Below are positions 1 to 8,143 of a DNA stretch of 54,350 nucleotides, in pieces. This stretch comes from Corynebacterium amycolatum SK46 (GTDB lineage: Bacteria; Actinomycetota; Actinomycetes; Mycobacteriales; Mycobacteriaceae), in NCBI RefSeq assembly GCF_000173655.1, contig NZ_ABZU01000014.1, positions 1 to 54,350 on the forward strand. The letters run 5' to 3'. The stretch's first letter is position 1. Every line of letters begins with the position of its first letter. Position numbers and translations under genes: made by a program. The notes beneath the pieces were generated by a model. The model ran no database searches. It worked only from the letters and a program-made list of their open reading frames with translations, and had not been told where the DNA came from.

Positions 1-48
1 GCTGAGCTAAACGCGCATTACATCGAAACCGGTAAGGAATCTCTGCTG

Positions 49-119
49 AGGTGGAAACGGGAATCGAACCCGTGTACACGGCTTTGCAGGCCGTTGCCTC
101 GCCACTCGGCCATTCCACC
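49..119 (-). tRNA. tRNA-Cys (anticodon GCA)
   Basis: On the minus strand a cloverleaf of 71 nt can be drawn. The acceptor stem GGTGGAA (119-113) pairs with TTCCACC (56-50), with U as discriminator base. The anticodon loop reads CTGCAAA, giving anticodon GCA for cysteine, and the T loop TTCGAAT is standard. No CCA is encoded. It lies 66 nt downstream of tRNA-Gly on the same strand and is probably co-transcribed with it. Confidence 0.95.
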
Positions 120-185
120 GTGAGGCTGCCGCCTCAGTGGTTGCCTCGAAGTTATACCACAGAGCTTAACTTCTTGAGAAACCAG

Positions 186-258
186 AGCGGATGACGGGAC
201 TCGAACCCGCGACCCTAACCTTGGCAAGGTTATGCGCTACCAGCTGCGCTACATCCGC
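186..258 (-). tRNA. tRNA-Gly (anticodon GCC)
   Basis: A 73-nt minus-strand cloverleaf. The acceptor stem GCGGATG (258-252) pairs with CATCCGC (193-187), with discriminator U at 186. The anticodon loop TTGCCAA gives anticodon GCC (glycine), flanked by a 5-bp stem, and the T loop is TTCGAGT. CCA is not encoded. It is the first gene of a two-tRNA unit with tRNA-Cys. Confidence 0.95.
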
Positions 259-316
259 ATCACGTTGCAAGGAGAGCGAAGGAGAATCTCAATTGCTCTC
301 TTGCGGTGCGAAAGAT

Positions 317-346
317 ACTTTAGCGTGCTTGTGCGATTGATTACAA
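317..346 (-). promoter_or_regulatory. Candidate promoter of the tRNA-Gly/tRNA-Cys unit
   Basis: On the minus strand TTGTAA (346-341) is followed after 18 nt by TAAAGT (322-317), a sigma-A-like pair. Transcription would begin near 310, about 50 nt before tRNA-Gly. This is pattern matching only. The rest of the gap 259-615 holds no gene; the only other structure seen is a distant 7-bp pairing of ACCAACC (394-400) with GGTTGGT (about 447-453). Confidence 0.35.
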
Positions 347-615
347 ATTACCAGGTGAACATCTGTATTGTGCCTGTGGGCGTAGGGCTAAAGACCAACC
401 TTTGATGCCTCTGAATCGCAACGATGTCATTTATTCGCTTTCGTGGGTTGGTTACTGGGGGCTATCGAGTCGCTATCGTCATGGAGTTCCATCGGTGGGG
501 TAATAAATCGTCGAACTGCGCAATCGCAAACGCAATGCAACCCAATTAGGGAAACTTCCAAAACGCGTGCTAACTTATTCCGCAGAGCAGCAAAGGCTTA
601 GTGCTTTTCTGTCCG

Positions 616-690
616 AGTCCCATAGCTCAGTGGAAGAGCGTTCCGTTCACACCGGAAAGGTCGCTGGTTCGAACCCAGTTGGGACTACCA
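616..690 (+). tRNA. tRNA-Val (anticodon CAC)
   Basis: A 75-nt plus-strand cloverleaf. The acceptor AGTCCCA (616-622) pairs with TGGGACT, followed by discriminator A and an encoded CCA (688-690). The anticodon stem TTCCG/CGGAA encloses the loop TTCACAC, giving anticodon CAC (valine, GUG codons). The T loop is TTCGAAC. Unlike the two tRNAs to its left, CCA is encoded. A strong terminator follows at once. Confidence 0.95.
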
Positions 691-693
691 TTT

Positions 694-740
694 AAAACCC
701 CGGTCGACGCATCGTATAAAAACTGCGCGGCCGGGGTTTT
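694..740 (+). terminator. Rho-independent terminator after tRNA-Val
   Basis: The arm at 694-706 (AAAACCCCGGTCG) pairs with the arm at 728-740 (CGGCCGGGGTTTT) over 13 positions with one G-U pair, ending in a T run. It ends the tRNA-Val transcript four bases after the mature 3' end. Confidence 0.8.
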
Positions 741-805
741 GCTGTGTGACCTGAACTATATTCGTCCCTCTCGGGAACTTTTCTGGACTACCATCCGACA
801 ATAGG

Positions 806-811
806 TATAAG
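806..811 (+). promoter_or_regulatory. Candidate -10 box of the copC-like operon
   Basis: TATAAG lies 65 nt before the copC-like start codon and about 70 nt after the tRNA-Val terminator, so a promoter is expected here. No convincing -35 hexamer is seen. I also saw no obvious copper-sensor operator. Confidence 0.35.
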
Positions 812-875
812 GGCAGCGGTCAGACTACTGCTGTTCTTCTCGAACTGTCCCGCTTAAAGGAGTTGAACTGTTCTA

Positions 876-1466
876 GTGAGTCCCCGGGTCGCTTCAGGCG
901 AAACGTTTCGGTTCTCAAAGTCGGGTTTCCGGCGTGCAGTAGCCGCCGCTGCGACGCTTGTAGTCTTTGCAGGCGCGTCAGTTATTAATGCTGGCCCCGC
1001 GCATGCTCACGATTCCGTGCTGTCGTCTAACCCAGGCGACAAGCAGGTTCTCGATGAATTTCCGCACCACGTTTCTCTCAAGTTCTCCGGCAACCCCAAG
1101 AACAATTTCAACACCGTTGCAATTAGTGATGCAGATGCCAAGGAAGTCCTGTACTCCCACGAGCCAGAGGTAGTGGGTAATGAGGTCTCTTTGGATATCC
1201 CTGAGGATATTAATCCAGGCCCTGGTAACTACATCATTGGTTTCCAAATCACCTCCTCTGATGGTCACTCCACCCGAGGAAAGACCTCTTTCTCAGTGGC
1301 TGATCCGGATGCTGCTGGCGCAGCCGAAGCTGGGGCAGAATCTCGTCAGACCGGTGCGCACGCCGAGGAAACGAAGTCAATACCGCTATGGGCTTATGGC
1401 CTCGGTGGTGGACTCATCGTCATCATCGCCGCTGTCGTCATCGTTATTAATCGAAAGGCAAAATAG
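876..1466 (+). CDS. CopC-domain copper-binding protein, exported and membrane-anchored
   Basis: This 196-residue protein has a long signal peptide (Arg pair at 19-20, hydrophobic core about 21-37) with a probable AHA cleavage site after residue 44. The mature protein would start with His45, the N-terminal histidine that binds Cu(II) in CopC proteins. The second ligand region is also present (SSDGHSTRG, cf. the usual ADGHPVSG). A C-terminal transmembrane segment (about 170-190) followed by basic residues anchors it to the outer face of the membrane. The GTG start follows AAAGGAG with rather long spacing. It is followed four bases later by a PCuAC-like lipoprotein gene, which supports a role in extracytoplasmic copper handling. 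The copper role is inferred from family membership. Confidence 0.88.
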   Translation: MSPRVASGETFRFSKSGFRRAVAAAATLVVFAGASVINAGPAHAHDSVLSSNPGDKQVLDEFPHHVSLKFSGNPKNNFNTVAISDADAKEVLYSHEPEVVGNEVSLDIPEDINPGPGNYIIGFQITSSDGHSTRGKTSFSVADPDAAGAAEAGAESRQTGAHAEETKSIPLWAYGLGGGLIVIIAAVVIVINRKAK

Positions 1467-1470
1467 ACAC

Positions 1471-2079
1471 ATGAAGCTCAATCGCACTGCAACTGCACTG
1501 ATCGCTGGTTCCGCAGCCCTGACCCTTGCTCTGGCAGGTTGCTCGTCCGACGATAACACTGCTGCTGAGGTGACTGAGTCCGCAACCTCCGCTGCGACCG
1601 AGGCTACTTCTGAGATGGAGAAGAGTGATGCTGCTGTGCAGCTGGCCGATGCCTACATCAAGGAAAAGCCGGCTGACAAGGGCATGACCGCCATCTTCGG
1701 TACGCTGACCAACAACACCGATAAGGACATCAAGGTTTCCTCCTTCAAGCTTGAGGGGCTGAAGGAAGGCACGAAGTTCGAGCAGCACGACACCAAGGAC
1801 GGCAAGATGTTCGAGGTGCCGGAAGGTTTGACGATTCCGGCTAATGGCGAACTCGTTCTCGAACCGGGTAGTACCCACTTCATGATTATGGACAATGATG
1901 AAGCTATGGATGTGGGAGCTGAGTACAAGCTCGTCATTGAGCTTTCCGACGGCTCTAGCATTACCCAGGACGTCGAGGTTCGTGTCCAGCCAGCAGGTGA
2001 AGAGGACTACGGTAATGACGGTGACCTGAACAACCCAGAGCACATGGGCGGCGGTGAGATGGATCACTCGGGCCACTAA
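1471..2079 (+). CDS. PCuAC-type copper chaperone lipoprotein
   Basis: This 202-residue protein starts with a lipoprotein signal and lipobox LALAGC (Cys24), so it should be lipid-anchored on the outer face of the membrane. After an Ala/Thr/Glu-rich linker comes a PCuAC (DUF461) domain. The family's His/Met copper motif is present in the form H-X6-M-X22-HFM, slightly different in spacing from the classical H-X10-M-X21-HXM. The C-terminus has a further His/Met-rich tail (HMGGGEMDHSGH), a plausible second copper site. PCuAC proteins are known to deliver Cu(I) to cytochrome oxidase assembly. The ATG start (after AAAGG) was chosen because it gives a proper signal peptide; upstream in-frame codons run into the CopC gene. 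It is probably co-transcribed with the CopC-like gene. Confidence 0.85.
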   Translation: MKLNRTATALIAGSAALTLALAGCSSDDNTAAEVTESATSAATEATSEMEKSDAAVQLADAYIKEKPADKGMTAIFGTLTNNTDKDIKVSSFKLEGLKEGTKFEQHDTKDGKMFEVPEGLTIPANGELVLEPGSTHFMIMDNDEAMDVGAEYKLVIELSDGSSITQDVEVRVQPAGEEDYGNDGDLNNPEHMGGGEMDHSGH

Positions 2080-2174
2080 TTTTTGTGACAAGTTGGCCAA
2101 GCAATCGCTCGTCGTAAAGCGGGCGTGAGCTCAGGTACGTCGAGGAATTGACTAGCTGAATCTAATGGTGGCAG

Positions 2175-2232
2175 AAGCGCTGGAGTTGGCAGGTTATTGC
2201 AGCATATGCAACGAACTCCGGCGCTTTTCTTT
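2175..2232 (+). terminator. Rho-independent terminator after the copper genes
   Basis: AAGCGCTGGAGTT (2175-2187) pairs with AACTCCGGCGCTT (2214-2226) with one G-U pair, followed by a T-rich run. The 26-nt loop can form its own small hairpin (TTGCA...TGCAA). It separates the copper gene pair from the DyP peroxidase gene. One copy of the recurrent 11-mer CGTCGTAAAGC lies between the copper genes and this terminator (2110-2120). Confidence 0.75.
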
Positions 2233-2365
2233 TTCCGAAAAAGGTTTTCGATACGGTCGAATTGGATAAGCCAGTGGTTGCGTTGAAGCTATTTAAAAAT
2301 TGGCGGATTCCCAGCCACCTCATGTGCTCCAGTTCGAAGTAATCAGAAAGGTAAGAGTGCACAAC

Positions 2366-3592
2366 ATGTCCGAAGGCTTTTCCAGAAGACGTTTTCTTGG
2401 CGGGCTCGGCACCGCCGCAGGAGCCTCAGCGCTCGCCCTGGGGGCACCGGAAGCCCAGGCGATTGGGTTGGAACGTCCACAGGAAGAGCCGCCGAAACCG
2501 CCTTTGCAGACAGCAACCGTACCTTTTGATGGCGCTCACCAGGCGGGGATTGCGACGCCCGCACAGGCGAATCTATGGCTAATAGCCTTCAACGTGAAGA
2601 AGGGGGTCGATCGCAATCGCCTCCAAAACCTCATGCGTGCCTGGACGGATGACGCCCGCCGAATGACAGCCGGCAAGGCTACTCGAACGGACTTGGAGCC
2701 TGAGCTCATGGGGAGTCCGGCAAATCTGACTATCACAGTTGGATATGGGGAGAATTTCTTCACGATCATCGATAGGGAAGACCAGAAGCCTGAGTGGCTG
2801 GGAGATCTGCCAAAGTATGTTAACGATGAGCTCCGCCCGGAGTGGAACGGCGGAGACCTGTGCCTGCAGATTTGTGCGGACGACCCAGTAATGGTCTCCC
2901 ATGCGGCCCGAATGATGATCCGAAATGCAGGTTCTTATTTGGATGTTCACTGGGTGCAAGCTGGTTTCCAGCACGCCAATGGTTCTACGCAGGAAGGCGA
3001 GACCCCGCGCAATCTCTTCGGTCAGAAGGACGGTACGGTCAACCCGCGCACTCGTGAAGAATTCGACAAGCAGGTGTGGATTGATAGTGGTCCGGATTGG
3101 TTGCGGGGCGGTACAGCGATGGTTGTCCGCCGTATCGAAATGGACATTCCAGGCTGGGATGTCTTGGACCGCGAAAGCCGCACTGTTATTACCGGCCGAG
3201 ATATCGGCACCGGCGCGCCAATTGGAGGTAAGGACGAGTTTGAGACCGTCGACCTGGCGAAGACTGATGAATATGGTCTGCCTCTGACGGATCCGAACAG
3301 CCATGTTGCGCTGTCAATGCCTCCGAAGGAGAAACCTAATCAGCGGATTCTGCGACGGGTCTACAACTATGACCTGCCACCGGAACCGAATGGTCGATTC
3401 GAGACCAACACCGGCCTGGTATTCATTTGTTTCCAGAAGGACCCGTTGGAGCAGTTCAATCCGATTCAGGAGCGGCTGTCCAAGAACGACCGTCTCAATC
3501 AGTGGATTTTCCACATTGGATCCGCCGTGTTTGTTATGCCACGAGGAACTTCTGAGGAGGAGTACTGGGCCCAGGACCTTTTCGAGGCCTGA
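2366..3592 (+). CDS. Tat-exported DyP-type heme peroxidase (EfeB/YwbN-like)
   Basis: This 408-residue protein begins with a twin-arginine signal (SRRRFLGG at residues 6-13, then an Ala/Gly-rich core ending APEAQA), so it is exported folded with its heme. The DyP signature is visible as NLFGQKDGTVNPR, containing the GXXDG motif with the distal catalytic Asp. The order of elements resembles EfeB/YwbN, the iron-uptake-associated subgroup. No efeU or efeO homologue is in the window. The ATG at 2366 follows GAAAGG and starts the Tat signal directly; GTG 2357 is an in-frame alternative. Placing next to copper proteins suggests envelope redox or metal homeostasis. Substrate is unknown. Confidence 0.88.
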   Translation: MSEGFSRRRFLGGLGTAAGASALALGAPEAQAIGLERPQEEPPKPPLQTATVPFDGAHQAGIATPAQANLWLIAFNVKKGVDRNRLQNLMRAWTDDARRMTAGKATRTDLEPELMGSPANLTITVGYGENFFTIIDREDQKPEWLGDLPKYVNDELRPEWNGGDLCLQICADDPVMVSHAARMMIRNAGSYLDVHWVQAGFQHANGSTQEGETPRNLFGQKDGTVNPRTREEFDKQVWIDSGPDWLRGGTAMVVRRIEMDIPGWDVLDRESRTVITGRDIGTGAPIGGKDEFETVDLAKTDEYGLPLTDPNSHVALSMPPKEKPNQRILRRVYNYDLPPEPNGRFETNTGLVFICFQKDPLEQFNPIQERLSKNDRLNQWIFHIGSAVFVMPRGTSEEEYWAQDLFEA

Positions 3593-3685
3593 GTTTTGAC
3601 CGTGCGGTAAAGTGTGTGAACGACTGACGAAGGTCACCAGGTATGTGATTTTCGAAGACACTTTGAAAAGGAGTACACGCACGCC

Positions 3686-5746
3686 GTGTCAGAAGAATTT
3701 GCAACCCCAGCACCGTTTTCCGTGCCCGCAGGAGTTTCTGCGGGCGAGGCGATGAGAGACCTGGGTTTCCCGAACAAGGGCGTTGACGCCATCGTTTGTG
3801 TCCGCGACCCTGAAGGCAATTTGAAGGATTTGTCCTTTAAGCCAGAAGTGGAAACCGTCTTCGAACCCGTTCCGGCGAATACTCCGGACGGTCGCGATGT
3901 CATCCGCCACTCTGCGACTCACGTGATGGCTCAGGCCGTGCAGTTGGAGTTCCCTGGGACGAAGCTGGGCATTGGCCCTGCCATCGACAATGGTTTCTAC
4001 TACGACTTCCGTGTCGATGAACCTTTCTCGCCGGAGGATCTCAAGCGCATCGAAAAGCGTATGAAGAAGATCATCAAGTCTGGGCAGCGGTTCGAGCGCT
4101 TTGCGTTCGAGTCTGCTGATGAGGCGCAGGAAGCGCTTGCCGACGAGCCGTATAAGCTCGAGCTGATTGTTGAAAAGTCGGCCGGCAAGGTGTCCGAAGA
4201 TGATGAGGCCAATGTCGACGTCGGTGGTGCAGGTACGACCTTGACCGGCTACCGCAACGTCAATCCGCGTACCGGCGAGACCGAGTGGTTTGATCTTTGC
4301 CGCGGCCCCCACGTGCCGACCACTCGCTACATCCCTGCTTTTAAGATCACGCGTTCTTCCGCTGCGTACTGGCGGGGTGACCAATCTCGAGATAACCTGC
4401 AGCGTGTTTACGGCACTGCGTGGGAGTCCAAGGAAGCGTTAGACGAGTACCTTGACCGCATGCTCGAGGCTGAGAAGCGCGATCACCGCCGTTTGGGCTC
4501 CGAGCTGGATTTGTTCAGCTTCCCGGATGAGATTGGTTCTGGTTTCCCGGTATTCCATGTCAAGGGTGGCATCATCCGCAACGAGATGGAGCAGCACTCC
4601 CGTCGCCGTCATATCGAAGCGGGCTATGACTTTGTGAACACGCCGCACGTAACTAAGGGTGACTTGTTCAAGAAGTCTGGTCACCTGGACTTCTACGCGG
4701 ATGGCATGTTCCCGCCGATGCAGCTCGACGGCGAATATGACGAACACGGCAACTGCACCAAGGCTCCGCAGGACTACTACGTCAAGCCGATGAACTGCCC
4801 GATGCACAACCTCATTTTCGCATCGCGTGGTCGCAGCTACCGTGAACTTCCGATTCGTATGTTCGAGTTCGGCACCGTCTACCGCTACGAGAAATCAGGT
4901 GTTATCCACGGTCTTACCCGAGCCCGTGGCTTTACGCAGGACGATGCCCACATCTACTGCACCGAGGATCAGCTGGAAGAAGAGCTCACTAATGTCCTCG
5001 ACTTCATCATCTCGCTTCTGCGTGACTACGGCCTGGATGACTTCTACCTGGAGCTGTCTACGAAGGACGAAAAGAAGTTCGTCGGCTCGGATGAAATTTG
5101 GGAGAAGTCCACAGCTATTCTCCAGCGTGTTGCCGATGCTTCTGGCCTCGAGCTCGTTCCTGATCCGGGCGGAGCCGCTTTCTATGGTCCGAAGATTTCC
5201 GTCCAAGCCCGCGATGCCATCGGCCGTACTTGGCAGATGTCGACGGTACAGCTCGACTTCAACCTGCCGGAGCGCTTCGAGCTCGAGTACACCGCACCTG
5301 ACGGAACCAAGAAGCGCCCGATTATGATTCACCGTGCGCTTTTCGGCTCCATCGAACGTTTCTTTGGCGTCCTATTGGAGCACTACGCAGGTGCTTTCCC
5401 GGCTTGGCTGGCTCCGGAACAGGTTGTTGGTATTCCGGTTGCGGATGACTGTATCCCACACCTGGAGGACTTTGCTGCACAGCTGAAGTCTCGTGGCATC
5501 CGCGTCCACGTGGATACGTCCGATGACCGCATGCAGAAGAAGATTCGCAACCACACCCAGGCCAAGGTTCCGTTCATGATTCTGGCTGGTGCCCGCGACA
5601 TTGAGGCAGGTGCCGTCAGCTTCCGGTTCCTCGATGGCACCCAGATTAACGGGGTGGCAGTTGAGAAGGCTGTGGACATCATCTGTGATTGGGTTGCTTC
5701 GCGGAATAACGAACAGCCGAACAAGGAGAATGTCTCTGCTCTCTAG
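3686..5746 (+). CDS. thrS: Threonine--tRNA ligase
   Basis: This class II synthetase (686 residues) charges tRNA-Thr. In order: an N-terminal TGS domain; the editing domain with HSATH and CRGPH motifs (the HXXXH and C/H metal-site residues that remove mischarged Ser); the catalytic core with MNCPMHN, whose Cys is a zinc ligand that recognises Thr; motif 3 region [11 protein letters not shown]; and a C-terminal anticodon-binding domain (about 580-670). Length is normal. The GTG start has AAAAGGAG 13-20 nt upstream. It stands alone between the DyP gene and the HIT gene. No T-box leader was recognised in the short upstream gap. Confidence 0.97.
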   Translation: MSEEFATPAPFSVPAGVSAGEAMRDLGFPNKGVDAIVCVRDPEGNLKDLSFKPEVETVFEPVPANTPDGRDVIRHSATHVMAQAVQLEFPGTKLGIGPAIDNGFYYDFRVDEPFSPEDLKRIEKRMKKIIKSGQRFERFAFESADEAQEALADEPYKLELIVEKSAGKVSEDDEANVDVGGAGTTLTGYRNVNPRTGETEWFDLCRGPHVPTTRYIPAFKITRSSAAYWRGDQSRDNLQRVYGTAWESKEALDEYLDRMLEAEKRDHRRLGSELDLFSFPDEIGSGFPVFHVKGGIIRNEMEQHSRRRHIEAGYDFVNTPHVTKGDLFKKSGHLDFYADGMFPPMQLDGEYDEHGNCTKAPQDYYVKPMNCPMHNLIFASRGRSYRELPIRMFEFGTVYRYEKSGVIHGLTRARGFTQDDAHIYCTEDQLEEELTNVLDFIISLLRDYGLDDFYLELSTKDEKKFVGSDEIWEKSTAILQRVADASGLELVPDPGGAAFYGPKISVQARDAIGRTWQMSTVQLDFNLPERFELEYTAPDGTKKRPIMIHRALFGSIERFFGVLLEHYAGAFPAWLAPEQVVGIPVADDCIPHLEDFAAQLKSRGIRVHVDTSDDRMQKKIRNHTQAKVPFMILAGARDIEAGAVSFRFLDGTQINGVAVEKAVDIICDWVASRNNEQPNKENVSAL

Positions 5747-5792
5747 AGGTCGTTAACGCTCTCTAATTCGACCGCGTTGTTTTAACTGGTGA

Positions 5793-5804
5793 ACCACGCG
5801 TGGT
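5793..5804. repeat. Perfect 12-nt palindrome before the HIT-pgsA-pimA operon
   Basis: ACCACGCGTGGT is a perfect palindrome 99 nt before the HIT gene start. A TTGACC hexamer (5817-5822) follows closely and could be a -35 box, though no matching -10 at good spacing is evident. The palindrome could be a dimeric regulator site; this is inference only. Confidence 0.35.
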
Positions 5805-5902
5805 AATCCAAAGAAGTTGACCGCGAGGTCGTAAACTACAGCAGAGAAATATATGTGGTCGGGGCTCGAATGGGTCCCGGCCACGCAACGAAGGGGATGG
5901 CA

Positions 5903-6532
5903 GTGAATCAGTCGGGAAGTGAAGAGTTGCCTCCGCAGCAGCAGGGCAATGCCGGCCAGCAGGAATCGTCTGATGGCGTATACGTCGACAGCGGTTACGG
6001 CGAACCGGATCGGCTCACGCGCTTATGGGCACCCTACCGGCTGGACTACATCGTCAAGCGTGGTGTGCATAACTCCAAGCCATCTCGTAACCCCTTCGTT
6101 GATTTGCCGAAGCAAAGCGATGAGGAAGCACTCATTATCGCTCGCGGCGAGTGGGTGTACGCCGTTTTGAATCTGTTCCCGTACAACCCAGGGCACCTCA
6201 TGGTGGTTCCATATCGCGAAGTCGCCAACCTTGAGGACTTGACCGACGAAGAAACAGCCGAGATGATGCGATTTGCCAAGCATGCGGTTCGTACTCTCAA
6301 ATCGGTTTCGCGCCCGCACGCCGTCAATGTAGGTTTCAACTTAGGCAAGGCCTCCGGCGGTTCGGTCGCCGATCACCTGCATATGCACGTCGTACCGCGC
6401 TGGTCGGGTGACAGCAATTTTATGACCGTGATCGATGGCACCAAAGTGTTACCGCAGGCTCTTCGTCAGACTCGCGAGTTGCTTGCCGACGGCTGGCGTG
6501 CCCTCAATCAGGAGGACGGGGCAGCATGCTGA
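5903..6532 (+). CDS. HIT-family nucleotide-binding hydrolase
   Basis: This 209-residue histidine-triad protein carries HLHMHVVPRW (around residues 155-165), the HXHXHXX motif in which the middle His attacks the nucleotide alpha-phosphate. Actinobacterial relatives act on Ap4A/AMP derivatives; the substrate here is not shown by sequence. The GTG start at 5903 was chosen because GAAGGGG lies six bases upstream; in-frame GTG 5855 and ATG 5897 would add a poorly structured N-terminus. It overlaps pgsA by seven bases, so the two are translationally coupled, as in mycobacteria where a HIT gene precedes pgsA1. Confidence 0.9.
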   Translation: MNQSGSEELPPQQQGNAGQQESSDGVYVDSGYGEPDRLTRLWAPYRLDYIVKRGVHNSKPSRNPFVDLPKQSDEEALIIARGEWVYAVLNLFPYNPGHLMVVPYREVANLEDLTDEETAEMMRFAKHAVRTLKSVSRPHAVNVGFNLGKASGGSVADHLHMHVVPRWSGDSNFMTVIDGTKVLPQALRQTRELLADGWRALNQEDGAAC

Positions 6533-7227
6533 GTGTCCGTGGCAGGGCTCCAATCCGCCCAGTAGTTGAACCGATAGCCGCTGCACTTTTGCGGGTCGGC
6601 ATTAGCCCGAACACGGTCACCCTGGTGGGAACGGTAATTTCCGTTCTGCTTGCGGTAATCCTGATTCCTACCAACCATCTTTTCGCAGCTGCGGTGTCAA
6701 TCGCTATTTTCACTGCTTTTGACCTGCTCGATGGCACGATGGCCAGACTTCGAGGGCAGGGAACGAAATACGGAGCGACGCTGGATGCTTCCTGTGACCG
6801 TATTACGGATGCTGCACTGTTCGGGGCGATAGCGTATTGGGTGGTGTATCACCATGGCGCGGATTCAGTGCTGCTCATTCTGACACTGATTACCATGGGA
6901 TCGTCCCAGGTCATTTCCTACGTTAAGGCTCGCGCAGAGGCTAGCGGACTCAAGGTCAACGGTGGTCTCGTCGAACGTGCGGAGCGCCTGATTATCGGTC
7001 TAATTGGCGTCGGGCTCCAGGGGCTTGGCGTGGACTATGCCCTCTACGTCGCGATGTGGCTCCTGGCGATTGGGTCGGTATTCACCGTCGTCCAGCGCTT
7101 GTACATGGTGGCTAAGCAGCCAGGTGCGTTGGATCCCATCGCCCCGCCAGAAGGCGCAGCTGATAGTTCATCTATCAACCCTGACTCTGCTACGAAGTCC
7201 ACGGGTTCGGCTGATTCCAACAACTAA
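6526..7227 (+). CDS. pgsA: Phosphatidylinositol phosphate synthase (CDP-alcohol phosphotransferase)
   Basis: This polytopic membrane enzyme (233 residues) contains the full CDP-alcohol phosphotransferase signature: Asp66, Asp69-Gly70, Ala73-Arg74, Gly83, Asp87 and Asp91 bind metal and CDP-diacylglycerol. In actinobacteria the member found beside PIM genes joins CDP-DAG and inositol-1-phosphate to make PI-phosphate, the precursor of phosphatidylinositol and PIMs. About five to six hydrophobic segments are visible, followed by a hydrophilic Ser-rich tail (from about 205). The name PgsA1 rests on the neighbourhood (HIT, acyltransferase, PimA); sequence alone could also fit other CDP-alcohol transferases. 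Confidence 0.92.
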   Translation: MLSVRGRAPIRPVVEPIAAALLRVGISPNTVTLVGTVISVLLAVILIPTNHLFAAAVSIAIFTAFDLLDGTMARLRGQGTKYGATLDASCDRITDAALFGAIAYWVVYHHGADSVLLILTLITMGSSQVISYVKARAEASGLKVNGGLVERAERLIIGLIGVGLQGLGVDYALYVAMWLLAIGSVFTVVQRLYMVAKQPGALDPIAPPEGAADSSSINPDSATKSTGSADSNN

Positions 7228-7238
7228 AGGAGGATACG

Positions 7239-8141
7239 ATGACTAGTTTCTTCCTGCCTCGCTCGAAAGATGATTTCGTTGCGCTCGGCTATATGGCCGG
7301 GTGGAAGATTTTTGGTCTGCTGCCGGAACGCGTGGCCTACCGCATCGGCAACATAGCCGCCGATCGGGTAGCAGCAAATCCAGCGACTACCCGCCAGCTT
7401 CGCAAGAACCTGGCTCGCGTTATGGGCTGTCCGCCTGAGGAAGTGCCGCAAGGTCTTATTCGGGCTTCCATGCGTTCCTATCTACGCTATTGGGTTGAGG
7501 CATTCCGGTTGCCCTCCATCGCGTCGCCAGAGTTGGCAGACACGGTCGAATCCACCAGCGATGGGCTCGAACGAGTTGCTGAGGCCCTCGAGGCAGGAGA
7601 TTCCATCGTCATCCCACTGCCGCATTCTGGTAACTGGGATATGGCAGGTATGTGGCTCGTTTCCCGCCATGGTCGGTTCAGTACCGTGGCGGAACGGCTG
7701 AAGCCAGAGGTACTTTACGACGCTTTCGTGGAGTACCGTGAATCCCTCGGATTCCACATTCTCCCGCTTACCGGTGGCAAACCCGCGATGCCGGAACTCC
7801 AGAAGCGATTGGAAGAAGGTGGCGTTGTGTGCCTGCTGTCTGATCGTGATTTCGGCGGCCACGGGGTCCCGGTCACTTTTTTCGGCGAGCAGACGACAAT
7901 GCCGGTCGGCGCGGCAAAGCTGGCACAGGACACGGGCGCTCGGCTTATGCCCGCCGGTCTGTCCTACACGCGCGATGGTTGGCGTTTTGTAGCGCATCCA
8001 TTTGTGCCGACCGAGGGGCGCGAGCTGGCCGACATCGTCCAGGACATCGCTGCTGTTTTTGAGTCTGATATTGCTCAGCATCCAGCGGATTGGCACATGA
8101 TGCAGCCACTGTGGCCGGCGGATAAGAAGAGGTCAAAGTAG
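7239..8141 (+). CDS. patA: Phosphatidylinositol mannoside acyltransferase (LpxL-like)
   Basis: This 300-residue protein belongs to the LpxL/HtrB acyltransferase family. The catalytic H-X4-D motif is HSGNWD (His129/Asp134). PatA in mycobacteria transfers a palmitoyl group from acyl-CoA to the 2-linked mannose of PIM1/PIM2 on the cytoplasmic side of the membrane. Its ATG has an ideal AAAGGAGG ribosome site. It sits between pgsA and pimA (three bases before pimA), the same order as in Mycobacterium, which supports the assignment over a generic lipid A-type acyltransferase. Confidence 0.9.
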   Translation: MTSFFLPRSKDDFVALGYMAGWKIFGLLPERVAYRIGNIAADRVAANPATTRQLRKNLARVMGCPPEEVPQGLIRASMRSYLRYWVEAFRLPSIASPELADTVESTSDGLERVAEALEAGDSIVIPLPHSGNWDMAGMWLVSRHGRFSTVAERLKPEVLYDAFVEYRESLGFHILPLTGGKPAMPELQKRLEEGGVVCLLSDRDFGGHGVPVTFFGEQTTMPVGAAKLAQDTGARLMPAGLSYTRDGWRFVAHPFVPTEGRELADIVQDIAAVFESDIAQHPADWHMMQPLWPADKKRSK

Positions 8142-8143
8142 CC

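Noticed and set aside
394..453. 7-bp inverted repeat ACCAACC/GGTTGGT
   Set aside because: The 46-nt loop and short stem make it likely chance pairing.
601..804. Short open frame over tRNA-Val and its terminator
   Set aside because: It runs through a tRNA gene and a terminator hairpin, so it is not a protein gene.
1180..2079. Long open frame joining the copC end and the PCuAC gene
   Set aside because: The first 97 codons overlap copC in another frame; the internal ATG at 1471 starts a proper lipoprotein signal peptide.
3594..3685. T-box or other leader before thrS
   Set aside because: The gap is only about 90 nt and shows no T-box sequence or antiterminator/terminator pair.
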